DNA from: Gordionus sp. m RMFG-2023
Taxonomy: Eukaryota > Nematomorpha > Gordioida > Chordodea > Parachordodidae
Reading direction: 5' to 3'
DNA: 64,000 nt
Assembly (NCBI RefSeq): GCF_954871325.1
Contig: NC_088776.1
Span: forward strand, 43,418,569 to 43,482,568
Positions within the stretch are counted from its first letter, which is position 1. Every line of letters begins with the position of its first letter. The position numbers were made by a program, and so were the translations under genes. Shown here in pieces: positions 1 to 11,882 of the stretch. The notes under the pieces were generated by a model. That model had not been told where the DNA came from. It did no database searches and saw only the letters and a list, made by a program, of their open reading frames with translations.

Positions 1-1388
1 TCTTTATTAGTGTAAAAAAATTTTCATATTGAATCCAAGGCAGGCTTTACTCAACTTAATCTGAAGACAATGTACAATCGACATTAATATTCTTTATAAA
101 ATAAATTATAATATTAATAAGAATATATATTTGCATACATCGATTGATTAATATTAATTAGATTAGCGATCACGACTGAAAATTTAAAATAAAAATGAAG
201 AAATTTAGTGGTTGATGAAATTTAAAACTCGGCTTAAATTATTTAAAAAATAAATAAAAATTTTATAATAGAATAATGTTTTCCATATATTTAAGAAAAA
301 TTTGAAGTAACGTTTTGCATTAACGTTACTCAAAAAAAGAAATGCGTTACCGTTACTCGTTACTTCTAGAAGAAGGTAACGAATGCCGTTACTTTACAGC
401 ACTACTAATATAATCCCATACAATATAAAATATATGTATCGCTAGTTAACTTGTTTAATAATAAGGTTGAAAAGATTATTTTTAAAAATGTGACTGTGAG
501 ATATGAAAAATATAAAAAATGGTATATGGAAGAATGATGATTAGGGCCAATCATGAAATCTAGCAATCCCGTCTCCCATCATACATAAAATTGATATAAA
601 AAAACAATTTTATTTTCACTATTAAAAATTACGGCACAATTTAGTAGATACATGACATAAGTTATAAATATTTATATAATTTTTTTGATTTAATTCTGTC
701 AAATTTTTTAATTACTCAATCTTTCTTGAGTCATGGTCGAACGCAAATATGTTTTAATTCGCTTTAATCTCGGGAAACATCTCTCGTCACATATACTAGG
801 TGATATATATAGTCATTGAAATTCTTAAGGCAATGTATAAATTATTTGAAATTGACAACTATTTGGGCAATCACCCTTCTTCGGAAGACGGAATAATTTA
901 ACTTCTTTAAAAAGCAGCAGAAATATCCCTTCTGGCCTCTTATTTGTGAAACCATCTAAAGACTTCACAATTTTTCACAAATTTATGATATAAAAATTAA
1001 TATAATGCAACTAACTCTAAATTAGGATGCTATTGCATTAATAATATAAACTATAATTTAATAATGTCAACAAAAATATGAGTTATTGTTTTTTGAAAAA
1101 ATTAAAATCATGCAACCGTGGGGCACCCCCTCGATTCCCCCTTTTGGCCTTGACACTAGTTTCAATATATTATAATTTTATTTTAAAATTAACCACTTAG
1201 CTCATTGAAGTGTTAAATTAAATAGTTATTTTGATTATGATCAAATCTTTTAAACTAGGCTCAATTGGATTAAAATGAAAAGTAAGTAACGATTGATAAC
1301 TTTACTTTACTAGTTACTCATTACTTTTTTAAACAGTAACTACCGCTACATACCCATTTTGAATAAAAACGATAAATCTATCACACAG
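1..1388. other. Intronic DNA upstream of the first visible LONP1 exon
   Basis: No coding sequence is seen. Two patches are rich in GTAACG/CGTTAC words, at about 307-405 and about 1283-1355, and resemble terminal regions of a MITE-type DNA element; the first ends in TTACAGCACTACT. The bases between are AT-rich without recognised structure. Confidence 0.5.
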
Positions 1389-1511
1389 GTTGACAAAATA
1401 GGCAAAGGCTATCAAGGGGACCCATCTTCCGCTATGCTCGAAATGCTGGACCCCGAACAAAACTATAATTTTTTGGATCATTATCTAGATGTTTCAGTAG
1501 ATTTGTCCAAG
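1389..1511 (+). CDS. LONP1: LONP1 exon: end of Walker B and following AAA+ loop
   Basis: It begins in phase 0 after the acceptor ...cacacag and ends at AAG before a weak donor gttttt. The 41 codons start [20 protein letters not shown] and run through [15 protein letters not shown] to VDLSK, almost residue for residue the human LONP1 segment that follows the Walker B acidic pair. The preceding exon, which should end with the Asp-Glu of Walker B, is not in the window; bases 1-1388 are intron. Confidence 0.95.
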
Positions 1512-1669
1512 GTTTTTAAAATTTGTCAATATCATTTCATACACAGATAAACGAATTATATTTTTCAATACTATTTCTTCGTTGGTCTAGGTAGTCTTCA
1601 TTCGGTAAACGTTTATTTTCAAATTAATTAAATGTAAGAAAAGTAGCTAAATTAAGGGGTCTACTAAGT

Positions 1670-2146
1670 ATAGTTGGGTAATCGTCTTAGCCTTACCGAT
1701 TTTTTTGACTGTCTGAGCCGATTTTTTGGCTAAGGCTAAGTTTGTGCCGATTTATTTTGGTAAGGCTGAGCTTAGGCTGAGTTTAATGGCTAAAGTTGAG
1801 CTTAAGCTGATTTTGATTGGCTAACGCTCTGCCTAACTGTAAATTTTATAATAATTTAATTCAGTAGGGTGACAATTGTCATATTCGTCATTTTAAAACT
1901 TTTCCAATGATTTTTTAATGAAATTAGGTAAAAATGAATATTTTAAATTTGTTTTGGAAATTCAATACAATTTTCATATTCGTCATTATAAAACTTTTCC
2001 AGTTTTTTAATAGAATCGATAATCGTGAAAATTCAATGATAATGTAATTCAAAAGAGTGACATTTGTCATATTTTTAAAGATTTCTTAGCCAAAAAACAC
2101 TCAGCTTAGGCTTAGCCTTAGTCAATAAAATCAACTATTGCTCTAC
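1670..2146. repeat. MITE-like element with GGCTAAG/GGCTGAG repeats in a LONP1 intron
   Basis: The left part holds a run of related words (GGCTAAGGCTAAG, GGCTGAGCTTAGGCTGAG) and the right part the reverse complement (CTCAGCTTAGGCTTAGCC). The outermost bases, TATAGTTGGG on the left and CAACTATTGCTCTACTA on the right, form a loose inverted repeat. No coding capacity. It looks like a non-autonomous DNA transposon with short subterminal repeats; its exact ends and any target duplication are unclear. Confidence 0.5.
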
Positions 2147-2262
2147 TATATTATCTAGCAATATTAACCATTTCCTCTCCCTCTATTTTTGATAATATTA
2201 TTTAATTTTTAAATTACAATCATTATCAGCTAAATTTATTTTTTAAAATTTTTGATTATTAA

Positions 2263-2415
<153 letters not shown>

Positions 2416-3502
2416 TGAATTTTATTCTAATATTTAAAAATAAACATTCTCATCTTTATATAAAATGACTTATTTTTCTGTATAGGTTCACTTGCGAAAT
2501 TTTTTTAACCTACATTGGCAACTCATAAATGGAATGCACAATTGTATCGGAAATCACATCCCCAGATATCTCATTTCTCTTGCATATTATTTAATATATT
2601 CCGTTTTGATTAGACCCATTTAAAGATTATTCTATTCAAACTTGAGTCTGAATTAATAAATACAAATGACTAATTATTCAATCCAAGAATATTTATAATC
2701 AAATACTAATAATAATTAAAATTTGACAAATAATTTAACAATTCACTTTTTAACAGATTATTCGTTTGAATTACTCCTTAATATTACAAATTATTATTCT
2801 TGTTTCCTGAATGAATATGATTAGATCACTGTTAATCAAATTTATATTTTATGATAGTGACTTAATTTTTAAAAAAAATTCAATTCTTGCTAACCAATTA
2901 TATATTTGTTAGTATAAAGAAATTTTTTTATAATAAAATTTAACTCGGAAATGAGACATAATAATTAAATTAAACAAGATATTGTAATATATATGATATT
3001 TGATAATTATAGTTGTTATACCCCTGTTGATTCCCTTCTTTCATATTATTACATTCTATTCATACTGCAATTGTTAGAGGTGTCTGTATTTAGTAATGAA
3101 TTTACCCCAATGCACTTGCAACAAAGAGCATAATGGCCTTTTCTCACACACTTGTGGCAAGTCACAAATTTGGCTGGACATTTATCATTCTCTCCATATT
3201 GAAAATTACATTTTGTACATCTGTTTTCATTATCTCATAATTATCATTCCAACCTTGTTTTCTGCTATTCTAATTATTTTGTTTATTGGACCTGTTATTA
3301 ACTATTTATTTCCCCTTGATCTTATCTCTTGATCTGCTCTCTCAATAATTAATGCCAAGTCTAATATTGAGTAAATGTAACATTTGATGTGTTTATGTTT
3401 TTACCCTCGGGAAACCGGCCCGAAATTCGTATTCAACTTCTGGAAAATCAACGCTTACTAAAAATTGTTCTCGTAATTTTTATCAATATTACATCAATAT
3501 AT

Positions 3503-4806
3503 CAGGGCCGTAGCCATGAATTTTTAGCCGGGGGGGGGCAGCTGTTTACTTGAGGGGGCCACTATTTTTTTAAATAAAACAAATAATTAAGGATTCATAG
3601 AAAATTTTTCCTATTTTTATTAAAAATTTAATAATGTAATTGAATACAAAATAATACTATAATGTGAATATACAAAATAATACTATAATATGAATATACA
3701 AAATAATACTATAATATGAATATACAAAATAATATTATAATTAGGGCTGTGCCGATCCACATATTTTTCACCGCGATCCGATATTTTCCGATATTGGTTT
3801 AAAACCGATCCAATTCCGATTCGATATTTATATTAATTTTGCATCCTTTCACCCCCCCCCCCTTTGAACCAAATATAATTAAGAAATCAATATTTTTTAT
3901 GCAAAAAATCTAATTATGCATTTCTACAATAATTAAAAATAGTTTACGTACAATGCATTGGATAAATTAAAAAAATTAGAAATTATAACAATAGTATTAT
4001 GCAAATTTTGAAGCACAACATGCTTGTGCTTGTAGTAATGTATAAAAGGAATTTTTATTAATATTTTTTTAAAGTAAGGTTTCACTCTCTATTTTGGTCA
4101 GGCATAAAGTTTTTACCATCATATGCTTGGCTTATTATATTCGGTGAATTAATATTTAACTCATTAAGTTGCTATAAAATTCAATCATTAATACTTTAAG
4201 CAGAAAGACCTGTAAATTAATAATTCTTATTAAATTTTTTTGGACTTCTCCAGGAAAAATATGGCGAATAATTATGCTCAGATTTTTACAACCTTATGCA
4301 TCTTTTGTTTCATCAGCCTTAAAACAAAAAAAGGCATCTCACTTTTGTTATATTTATCTGAAATATATTCAAGCACATCTGCCACGAAGAAACATACTTT
4401 TCATAATTCTAAATTATTCACCGCTGTTTTAAATAACTGGTTATAATAATAATGTTATTGAAATTGAACTATAATAAATAAAATAATTATCATTGAAAGT
4501 ACAATTTAAACGTGATATGTGATTACGCTCGTATATAATGTTATACACAAACACACATGAAAATGATAAAATGAATGGATGATGATTTAATATTGGATAA
4601 TAATAAAACAGTATAGAAAGAAATTTACAAATTAGACATGTTTTTTGAATAAATATTTGAAATTTATTTTAAAAATATAAAAATAATCAATTATAAATAA
4701 CTAATAATTTTTTTTAAATTTGAGGGGCCAGGTTTGAGGGCCAAAAAAATTTTTTTTGAGGGGGGGGGGGGTCTGGCCACGCACCATTTTCGTGGTTACG
4801 GCTCTG
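3503..4806. mobile_element. hAT-like DNA element inserted in the Gypsy gag fragment
   Basis: The ends form an inverted repeat: CAGGGCCGTAGCCATGAA on the left and the complement of CAGAGCCGTAACCACGAA on the right, next to G-rich tracts on both sides. Comparison with the unbroken gag copy at 5400-5480 shows that this block is an insertion. The flanking 8-mers (caatatat and atctctat) agree only in part, as expected for an old target duplication. CAGGG ends are typical of hAT elements. No transposase is recognised. A second element with GATCCGATATTTTCCGATATT sequence begins at about 3744, and a 26-bp tandem repeat lies at 3645-3740. Confidence 0.65.
3645..3740. repeat. 26-bp tandem repeat, about 3.6 copies
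   Basis: The unit TACAAAATAATACTATAATA plus six bases recurs at 3671, 3697 and 3723 with few differences. It lies inside the hAT-like element and has no coding meaning. Confidence 0.85.
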
Positions 4807-5159
4807 ATCTCTATACTGACAAAGTTTACATAACTCTTTAAATCGACTAGAAAATTGCATTATTTGTTCATTTGACCCTCGTCTACATCTAATAAACTTT
4901 TTTTGGTTATAATGATTTATTATTCTTCTAAAACAGCTTATTTGCAACCTCTACAAAATCATGGTGAAGATAATAATAGAAATAATATATATTGATTAAA
5001 CTTATAGTTTTGGATTAGTAAATATATTAAATTGATTACGATACTTTTATTGATTGAATAATTCTTGATTTAAACTTATAAATATTATAAAAACAATTAA
5101 CTTAGAATTTTACAAAAGTGAAATAGATATTGTGTTATACTTAGTTCATGTATAGGCGA

Positions 5160-6710
5160 TTTTTAGTTTAAAAAGCATAACAGAGGAGGAAGATAAACTT
5201 AGAGTCTTATTAGCTTGTTTTGGTCTGGAGAGATTAGGTTAGTTGGAGTGATATATTTTCCCAAAGAAATTGATAGAATTGAAGTATAAGGATTTTGTAG
5301 AGGCTGCAAATAAGATTCTTAATAGGAATAATACATTATTCTATAAGCGAATATAGTTTATTAGATGCAGATAAACAAATAATGTAATTTTCTAGTCAAC
5401 TTTAGAGTAATGTAAATCTTGTCAGTATACAGATTACTGATGAAAAATTACGAATTTTTAGCAAGCATTGATCTTCCAAAAGTTGAATAAGAATTTCAGA
5501 GTCGGTTTCCTGAGGGTACATAGAATCAAATGTTACATTTACTCAATATTAGACTTGGCATTAATTATTGAGAGAAGCATATCAGGAGATAATCCAAGAT
5601 CAAGGGGAAATAAATAGAGTTAATAATTGGTCTAATAAACAAAATAATCAAAATAGCAGAAAACAAGGATGTAATGAGAATTATCAGGGTAAAGAAAAGA
5701 GATATACAAAATGTAATTTTCAACATGGAGAGAATGATAAATGTCCAGCCAAATTTGTGACTTGTCACTAGTGTACGAGAAAAAGCCATTGTGCTCGTTG
5801 TTGCAAGAGCATTGGGGTAAACTCATTACTAACTACGACAACTTTAACAATTGCAATAATCATCATAATAATTCACCAGACTCGATATACCAGGTGTTAG
5901 GGTAAAAGATGAATCGGACCAAGATAGCAGCAAGAATCAATAATTTGTGGCTTAATTGGGATTTCATTACAGGCTCGGGTCCCTATAAACATCGAGAAAA
6001 TCTGGGAAAGAATGGGAAAACCAAAATTATCTCCTACATCATCTCTGAGAGCATATGAAAATAAATAGCTGATAGATAAATGTAAAACAATTATTGATTT
6101 AAGTAAAAGGAGAAATACAATATCTTCAAGTGGTAGTAACAGAGTCGTATGATACTTCTTTGTTTGTATTACCATAGATTTTAGCTATTAAGATAAGACA
6201 AGAATTGTTAGAATACAGAAGATTGAAAAGGACTGACAAATAGGTGGGATTACTTATTGGTTAAATATACTCTTTGATGGAAAATCGGGGTTGATCACCA
6301 ATTTCGAGGTGGAATTGGACTTAGACCTGAGAGTTAAACCATAGGAGTTTCCAGGCGAGCGTAAACCTATCGAGATGGAGTTGGAGAGGTTGGTGAATAA
6401 TGGGGGTATTGATATAGGGACCCAGTAAAGAATCAGTTTAATTGGATAACGCCAACCGTTAATGTACGGAAGACGGATAGAACCATTAAAATATTTGCCA
6501 ATTTTATATTATTAACACAGCGCTAGTGAAGGAGCATCATATAATCCCAGCGTTGGTTGATTTACTAGCAAAGATTGGAAAAAGACAAAAATATTCAAAG
6601 TTGGACTTTAAGGATGCTTATCTCCCAGATGGGAATTCAGGAGGAGTCCAAAAATATTTGTCAATCGCTACTCATTTCGATCATTTTAAAAATACTAGGA
6701 TGCCATAATA
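5160..6710 (+). mobile_element. Gypsy (Ty3) LTR retrotransposon fragment, gag to reverse transcriptase
   Basis: On the + strand, gag sequence with a zinc-knuckle-like region (about 5565-5815) is followed by Pol sequence: the KPIEMELERLVNNG stretch ahead of the reverse transcriptase, then YSKLDFKDAYL and QKYLSI (about 6600-6670), which are reverse transcriptase fingers/palm motifs of Ty3/Gypsy elements. It stops within the reverse transcriptase; no LTR or integrase is seen. It is a fossil with many breaks. It lies head to head with the minus-strand copy at 3060-4985, the gag starts being about 180 bp apart. Confidence 0.8.
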
Positions 6711-8449
6711 TAATAATCATTTTGCTTTAAAAAGTCATTAAATTTTATGAGATTTAAACGTTATTATGATAATGCAAATTAAGCCTTTTTAGCTTAAATT
6801 TATAAAATATCATGCAGCGGCAATCGCTAATATTAATTATTTTATCAAATTATATTCCTAATGACTAAATTATTCGATTCCATTTTTTGGAGGCCTTTTG
6901 AAGGACGGTAATTATTTTATTAAAGAAGTATTTATGCTATATGTATAATGCAAATATAATTTTAACGATGACTCCTGAAGATATTTAAATGCCTAAAATT
7001 CGTTATAATTTAAGCAGATTGATAAAAGACATCGAAATTGTTTTTAAATTGCTTTTTTAAATAAATGTTACATTCCTTATTTGTTATATAAAAATCTCCC
7101 ACAGTCAATATTATAATATTCTATTATATATGTAAATTATCAAATTCTCTATCTAAAGTAGTTTTCTCAGCTTTCATGTTATTAATTTTAAATAAGGTGA
7201 AATCTTGAAAAAAAAACATAGATTATATTTTTGTAATTTAAAATACTAATGTGTTTTGAGTATTTTTAAAAAAAATTAAAATATCTCAAAAAATGCATTT
7301 CATTACACTTACATACAATAGAAGCTATATTTTTTATTTATTAATAAAATATATATGCAAAGCTTCTTCATATTTGCAAAATGTATCTTGCTATTACTAA
7401 AGCTTCCATCTCATAATATTAAAGATATTATTCGTAATTTAAAATAAACGATTAAAAATTATTACCATACTGATAAGTTCTTGTAATGATCAAACATTTA
7501 ATAATGATTTATAAATTTGATGGATTTCTAATAACTACCAAAAATTGTTACTGTTAATATACCAACAAAAGTATTTATTCATCAAAAAAATGTAAACTTG
7601 TTAAAAAGTGGTTTAGTCTGGATGAAGTTTTCTTAGACAGGGCAAATGTGCCCCATATATATTATAAACAAATTCTCTTTCTACCTACCTCAATGTTAAA
7701 TATGTACTAAACGCAAGTTATTATATATATCATTACTATTTTTTATTGTAAAAATCACAGTTATTATAATATATTTCTATAATTATTAAGGCTGTCTGAT
7801 ATATCGGATTTGAATAATTCTCATAATCAAAAAAATAAAATACTACATAATTTTTAAGCTTTCTATAATATAAACGATTTCTAGAATTGTTTTTAAAAAT
7901 CTACAAAAATAGGTAATTTCATATAATCTCATCCTAGCTAATCCACATTTTTTCCTTACTTTTCATCATATTATTTTTTTTCGGGATAGTTATTTTCAGG
8001 GTGTATTTCTTCTCCGGATTTTCTTTCAGTGTTTTTTATTCTTCTGATCACTATTATAATATAGAGTGATTAAAAGAAAGAAGTCGTAATCATAATCAAA
8101 TGGCGATTTGTTTGAAGAACTTCTAATTTATATTTTTATAATTTGTATGTTACCGACAATGTATATAAGCAGACAATACGGATTTTAGCATATAAATTAT
8201 AAATAACTCTAAAGGTCACCAATTGTTTGAAATTTTAAAAACGTGCTCAATTAACTATTTTGATACTTTTCAACTTTAAATCAATTATATACCAGTTTTT
8301 TTAAAACAGGTTTTATGATATTATACATATTGCCTGATTACGCACATTGCCGGTAATCATAAATATATTTTCTTAATTATGTATTTGCCTTAAATAAAAT
8401 TTTATTTTTGTTATAATTTATTTATATTAATTTTTTAAATATTTTTTAG

Positions 8450-8590
8450 CAATATCTGATACCTCAGGCTAGAGAAAGATGTGGAGTTGATAAAGAAAAG
8501 GCCGAAATATCGCCTTCGGCACTAAAAACCTTGATCCGTAGATATTGCAGAGAAAGTGGAGTTAGGAACCTTCAAAAACAGATTGAAAAA
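8450..8590 (+). CDS. LONP1: LONP1 exon: AAA+ small domain with sensor 2
   Basis: Forty-seven codons in phase 0, beginning [15 protein letters not shown] and ending with [15 protein letters not shown]. The Arg of GVRNL is the sensor 2 arginine of the AAA+ lid in Lon proteins. The acceptor is tttttag and the donor is gtttcc after a run of five A. It follows a 6-kb intron that contains two Gypsy fragments and a hAT-like element, the longest intron seen here. Confidence 0.95.
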
Positions 8591-8927
8591 GTTTCCTTAT
8601 TTTTTTCCCTCTCAACAACCAATTGTGATAAATTATTAAAGCTCATTGATTGGCACTGGACCGTAGACCGTTTTAACGGTCTTTCTGGTTTAAGCAAAAC
8701 GATACTTCTTTTTATATCAATGAAAATATAAGACTGGATTACCGTTTTCACTTTAATGGTTCTTGTAAAAGGTAGATTGTTAGATATTATCGAATGAAAG
8801 AATATTATGAAACTCAACTTTGTATTAATAATCATAAATTAAAATGATAAAATTTAAGCATATTCTAGTTTTTTGAGGGGAATTTAGTTGCAACACTAAT
8901 ATAATAATATTTATCTTTTTTGTGAAG

Positions 8928-9099
8928 ATCCTGAGGAAAGTAGCTTACAAACTAGTAAATAACGAAGCTACCCACTTAATTATAAACGACTCAAATCTTC
9001 AAGAATTTGTTGGTAAACCCGTATTTAGTAGCGACAGAATGTACACTCTCAACCCCTTACCCGTAGGCGTTGTAATGGGACTGGCTTGGACAGCTATGG
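8928..9099 (+). CDS. LONP1: LONP1 exon: lid to protease-domain linker
   Basis: 172 bases, entered in phase 0 after the acceptor gtgaag and left after one base of a Gly codon at the donor gtaact. It encodes [14 protein letters not shown]..., then [16 protein letters not shown] and [14 protein letters not shown], the signature that opens the Lon protease domain. The intron before it is only 337 bp, the shortest in this part of the gene. Confidence 0.95.
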
Positions 9100-9392
9100 G
9101 TAACTAATGTGTAACTGTATTTTAAAAATATTATATAAAATCTCTTTTTCAAAAATATTATTGTTTATGTTAATTTATATTTGTTAATATTTATTCCTAT
9201 CTCATATTAAATATATATTTAATTACATTTATTTATCACATTCATCTACTAAGTTATTTTATCAATTAATTTCGATTTCAAGTTTTCCTTGGCGTATTAC
9301 CTATTATTTTTAAATTTCTAGTGGCATAATATTTATCTACCATTTTCAAATTTCTAGTTAAATAATAATTATTTCTGAAACTCCTTGTCCAA

Positions 9393-10585
9393 CAGGGAGA
9401 AAGAAATCACAAGCTTGTCTTACGAGATGGAGTCTCCGCCATCAAGCAGTAACAGCTTTTATGGAGTTAGAAGAACCGATTATTAATGCTATTACTGAAA
9501 TAACACAATGGCCTGAAAGAAATATTTCCTCAGAAAAAAGAAAAATTTTTTTCTCATTAGAATGTATTATTTAATTATACAGCTATTTTATGTAATACTT
9601 TTCAAATATATGACATTGACTTGATTAAGAGATGAGAATAGCGGAGAACATTTTTTAAGAACTCAGGGATATAGGGGCTGTTGATGAAGAATTTTATGTT
9701 ATTATTGAGTCAAAAGTAGAGCTATACGTGTTTAATATTTGTCTCCTTCGACTTTCAGCAAGGTAAGCTCATCGTCAAAACATTAATATAGGATCAGTAG
9801 AAGAGTATTAAAACAAATGTCCCCTCTCTTAGATACATTTATAACCCAAATAAATGAATGGTTTTTAATTCATCATGCAGCACTTACCAATCTACAGATA
9901 TTACTTCCACAAAAGTTTTCCCAACCTTTTTCAGATGGTGATAAAAAAAATATATATTTGTTAGATTGTTATCATGAAGATGTTAAACTTATGATGCCTT
10001 ATTAGCTGAATAACTATGATATAGTCCCAAAAAATGCTATGGTTGTTTTGCATAATTTCAAACACATTTTAGGTTATATTCCCAATGTATTAAAATGGTT
10101 ATATATATATTAGCAACTCTTCTCATTAGTAAACTAATGAGAGAACATTCTCTTTTTTAAGAAGAATAACAGAGCCCTGCAGAGGTACTATTTTCAGGGC
10201 ACGACCCGGGTTTTTTTAAAACAAATTTCAGGCCCGGCCCGGCTTTTTTTAGATAAAATTTTCGAGCCCGGCCCGGATTTTTTTAAAATAAATTATATTT
10301 ATTTTTGATTAATAGCTAATAATGGCGATTTCAATTATTTGGTTTTAAAATATACACACCGGCCTGGATGTTTTTTTAAAAAAAATTTCAGACCCAGCCC
10401 GGATGTTTTTTTAAAAAAAAAATTGCCCGGATATATTTTAAAAAAAATTAATCAGGAAGTACAACTTCTGAAAGTAGATTGAATGGTTTGTCTCTTTTGA
10501 ATATTCATAGGCATTTGACGCCAAGCAAGGATGAGATAATTGAAAAATTAGCACAATCCCAACGAAGATTCGATTTTACATTGTA
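9393..10585 (+). pseudogene. hAT transposase fragment (ZMYM1-like), interrupted by a GC-rich repeat
   Basis: Conceptual pieces on the + strand resemble the C-terminal half of hAT transposases of the ZMYM1-like group: LTRWSLRHQAV with EPIINAITEITQWPE at about 9415-9525; RLSAR near 9750; MSPLLDTFITQINEWF from 9817; the start of the dimerisation helix ENILFF at 10140; and SESRLNGLSLLNIHR at about 10470-10520, ending KLAQSQRRFDF. Frame changes and stops separate the pieces, and about 250 bp of GGCCCGG-rich repeat (10195-10447) lie inside the dimerisation region. It is in sense orientation within a LONP1 intron and is decayed. A domesticated gene is unlikely given the breaks. Confidence 0.75.
10195..10447. 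repeat. GC-rich MITE (GGCCCGG family) inside the hAT fragment
   Basis: It alternates GGCCCGGCCCGG-type words with runs of T and A. The block with TTGGTTTTAAAATATACA recurs inverted at 57668-57897. Coding sequence of the host hAT resumes directly after it, so it is an insertion. No clear target duplication. Confidence 0.65.
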
Positions 10586-11472
10586 AATATAACATACAAA
10601 ATACAATTATTCCTAAAAAACTTTTTGTGTATTAATTATATTTCCAACATTTAAATTTTTTTATACTTTATATATAAATTTTAAAGGCTCAAGAAATTCA
10701 AATTTCTATTTTGGGTTAAGTGATTCTTATGGTGGTTATATTCACTTTATATTTTATAGTTTTTCATATGCCGCCAGTTATATCCGTTTAATATTTTTTA
10801 ATTCACATTTATTTTATAGTTTTTTTATGTGCCGGTTTATATATAATTTTTTTATAATTCACATTAATTTAAAATTGTGTATAATAGTTATTAGTCCTAA
10901 TAAATTTATACTTGATATTTTTAAATAACAATAATATATATTTAAAAAATTTATTATCCCCCCCCCCCGACCAAATTCCTGCTTACGCGCCTGATTATAA
11001 TATTAAATTTGATATTTGATTATTAAGCTTTTATTTGATATTATTAATAGCAACCGCCATTTTAATAAAAATTAGGCGAGCTCTTTTATTTGATCTTCAT
11101 ACTAATATTTGCCGGGCAGTAACTATAAAAAAGAGGCATTCATGGCCACCCAAATAATTTTTTAAATATTTTAAATGCATTGAATACATTAAAGTTTAAT
11201 TTTAATTCGAGATGTCCTGGACTGGGCTCGAATCTTCCCTTTTTGATATGGTCGGTTCTTTTAAAGAGGGTATTTACCGGTTCTTTTTATATAGGTTGAC
11301 ATCAATGTGTTATTTTATAAACCAATTTATTTTTGATCATGTTTTTTTTATAAATCAGATTTTACCGTAATTGTATTCCAGCATATTCAGAATACCCAAC
11401 TTAATTTTTTTTTATTTTTACCAAATTCATTCCAGGAGGTTTAAAAATTAAATTCTCTGTTTTTCCTACCAG

Positions 11473-11882
11473 GTGGATCTACCTTATACATAGAAACATC
11501 CCTAGTCCGGCCCATCGACCCATACCCAAAAACTATCAATCGAAAATCGATAAAATCATCAAAGAACAGTGAAGATGAAGGATTTTACGAAGCAACAGCC
11601 GGTGATAGAGCGGTTGGTAAAAAGGATGACCGCGATCATTATAATCGCTACCAAGAAGAGGATAAAAAGAAAGATTACCATTACGAGACCAATGCAACAC
11701 CCTCGGTAAGTGATGATGGGAACAAATTGAACGGGAACATCGTTCAAATGACAGGTCATCTGGGGGACGTTATGAAGGAGAGTACCCAGATAGCTTACAC
11801 ATACGCGAAAAAATTTATGATGCAATTCTTCCCTTGCAATCCATATTTGCTCAAATCTCAGATACATCTACATGTTCCCGAG
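11473..11882 (+). CDS. LONP1: LONP1 exon: start of protease domain with long charged insert
   Basis: 410 bases, completing the split Gly codon (G|GT) and ending in phase 0 at PEG-like ...HLHVPE before donor gttggt. It starts [16 protein letters not shown] and resumes conserved sequence at [20 protein letters not shown]. Between these lie about 75 residues, against about 16 in the human protein, rich in Lys, Asp, Glu, Tyr and Asn, so likely disordered. A consensus splice donor, GTAAGT, occurs in frame inside this insert at 11706-11711, but the nearest conserved codons begin only about 40 bases later, so it is read here as exon. Confidence 0.94.

Larger units (their letters stand above)
3060..4985 (-). 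mobile_element. Gypsy (Ty3) LTR retrotransposon fragment, gag end, interrupted
   Basis: Read on the minus strand, this is the gag C-terminal region with a zinc-knuckle-like Cys/His stretch, about 85-90 percent identical by eye to the + strand copy at 5160-5830. It is split by a DNA element at 3503-4806. It is a broken fossil with several breaks and no LTRs visible. Its position in a LONP1 intron and the inverted arrangement with the next copy are notable. Confidence 0.75.

Noticed and set aside
3096-3332. Plus-strand 78-codon frame that looks like a membrane protein
   Set aside because: It is the antisense of the minus-strand gag copy; the same false frame appears opposite the other copy.
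5565-5826. Minus-strand open frames rich in hydrophobic residues
   Set aside because: They are the antisense of the Gypsy gag region.
8572-8835. Minus-strand open frame of 87 codons
   Set aside because: It overlaps the LONP1 exon at 8450-8590 and the short intron after it and has no recognisable content.
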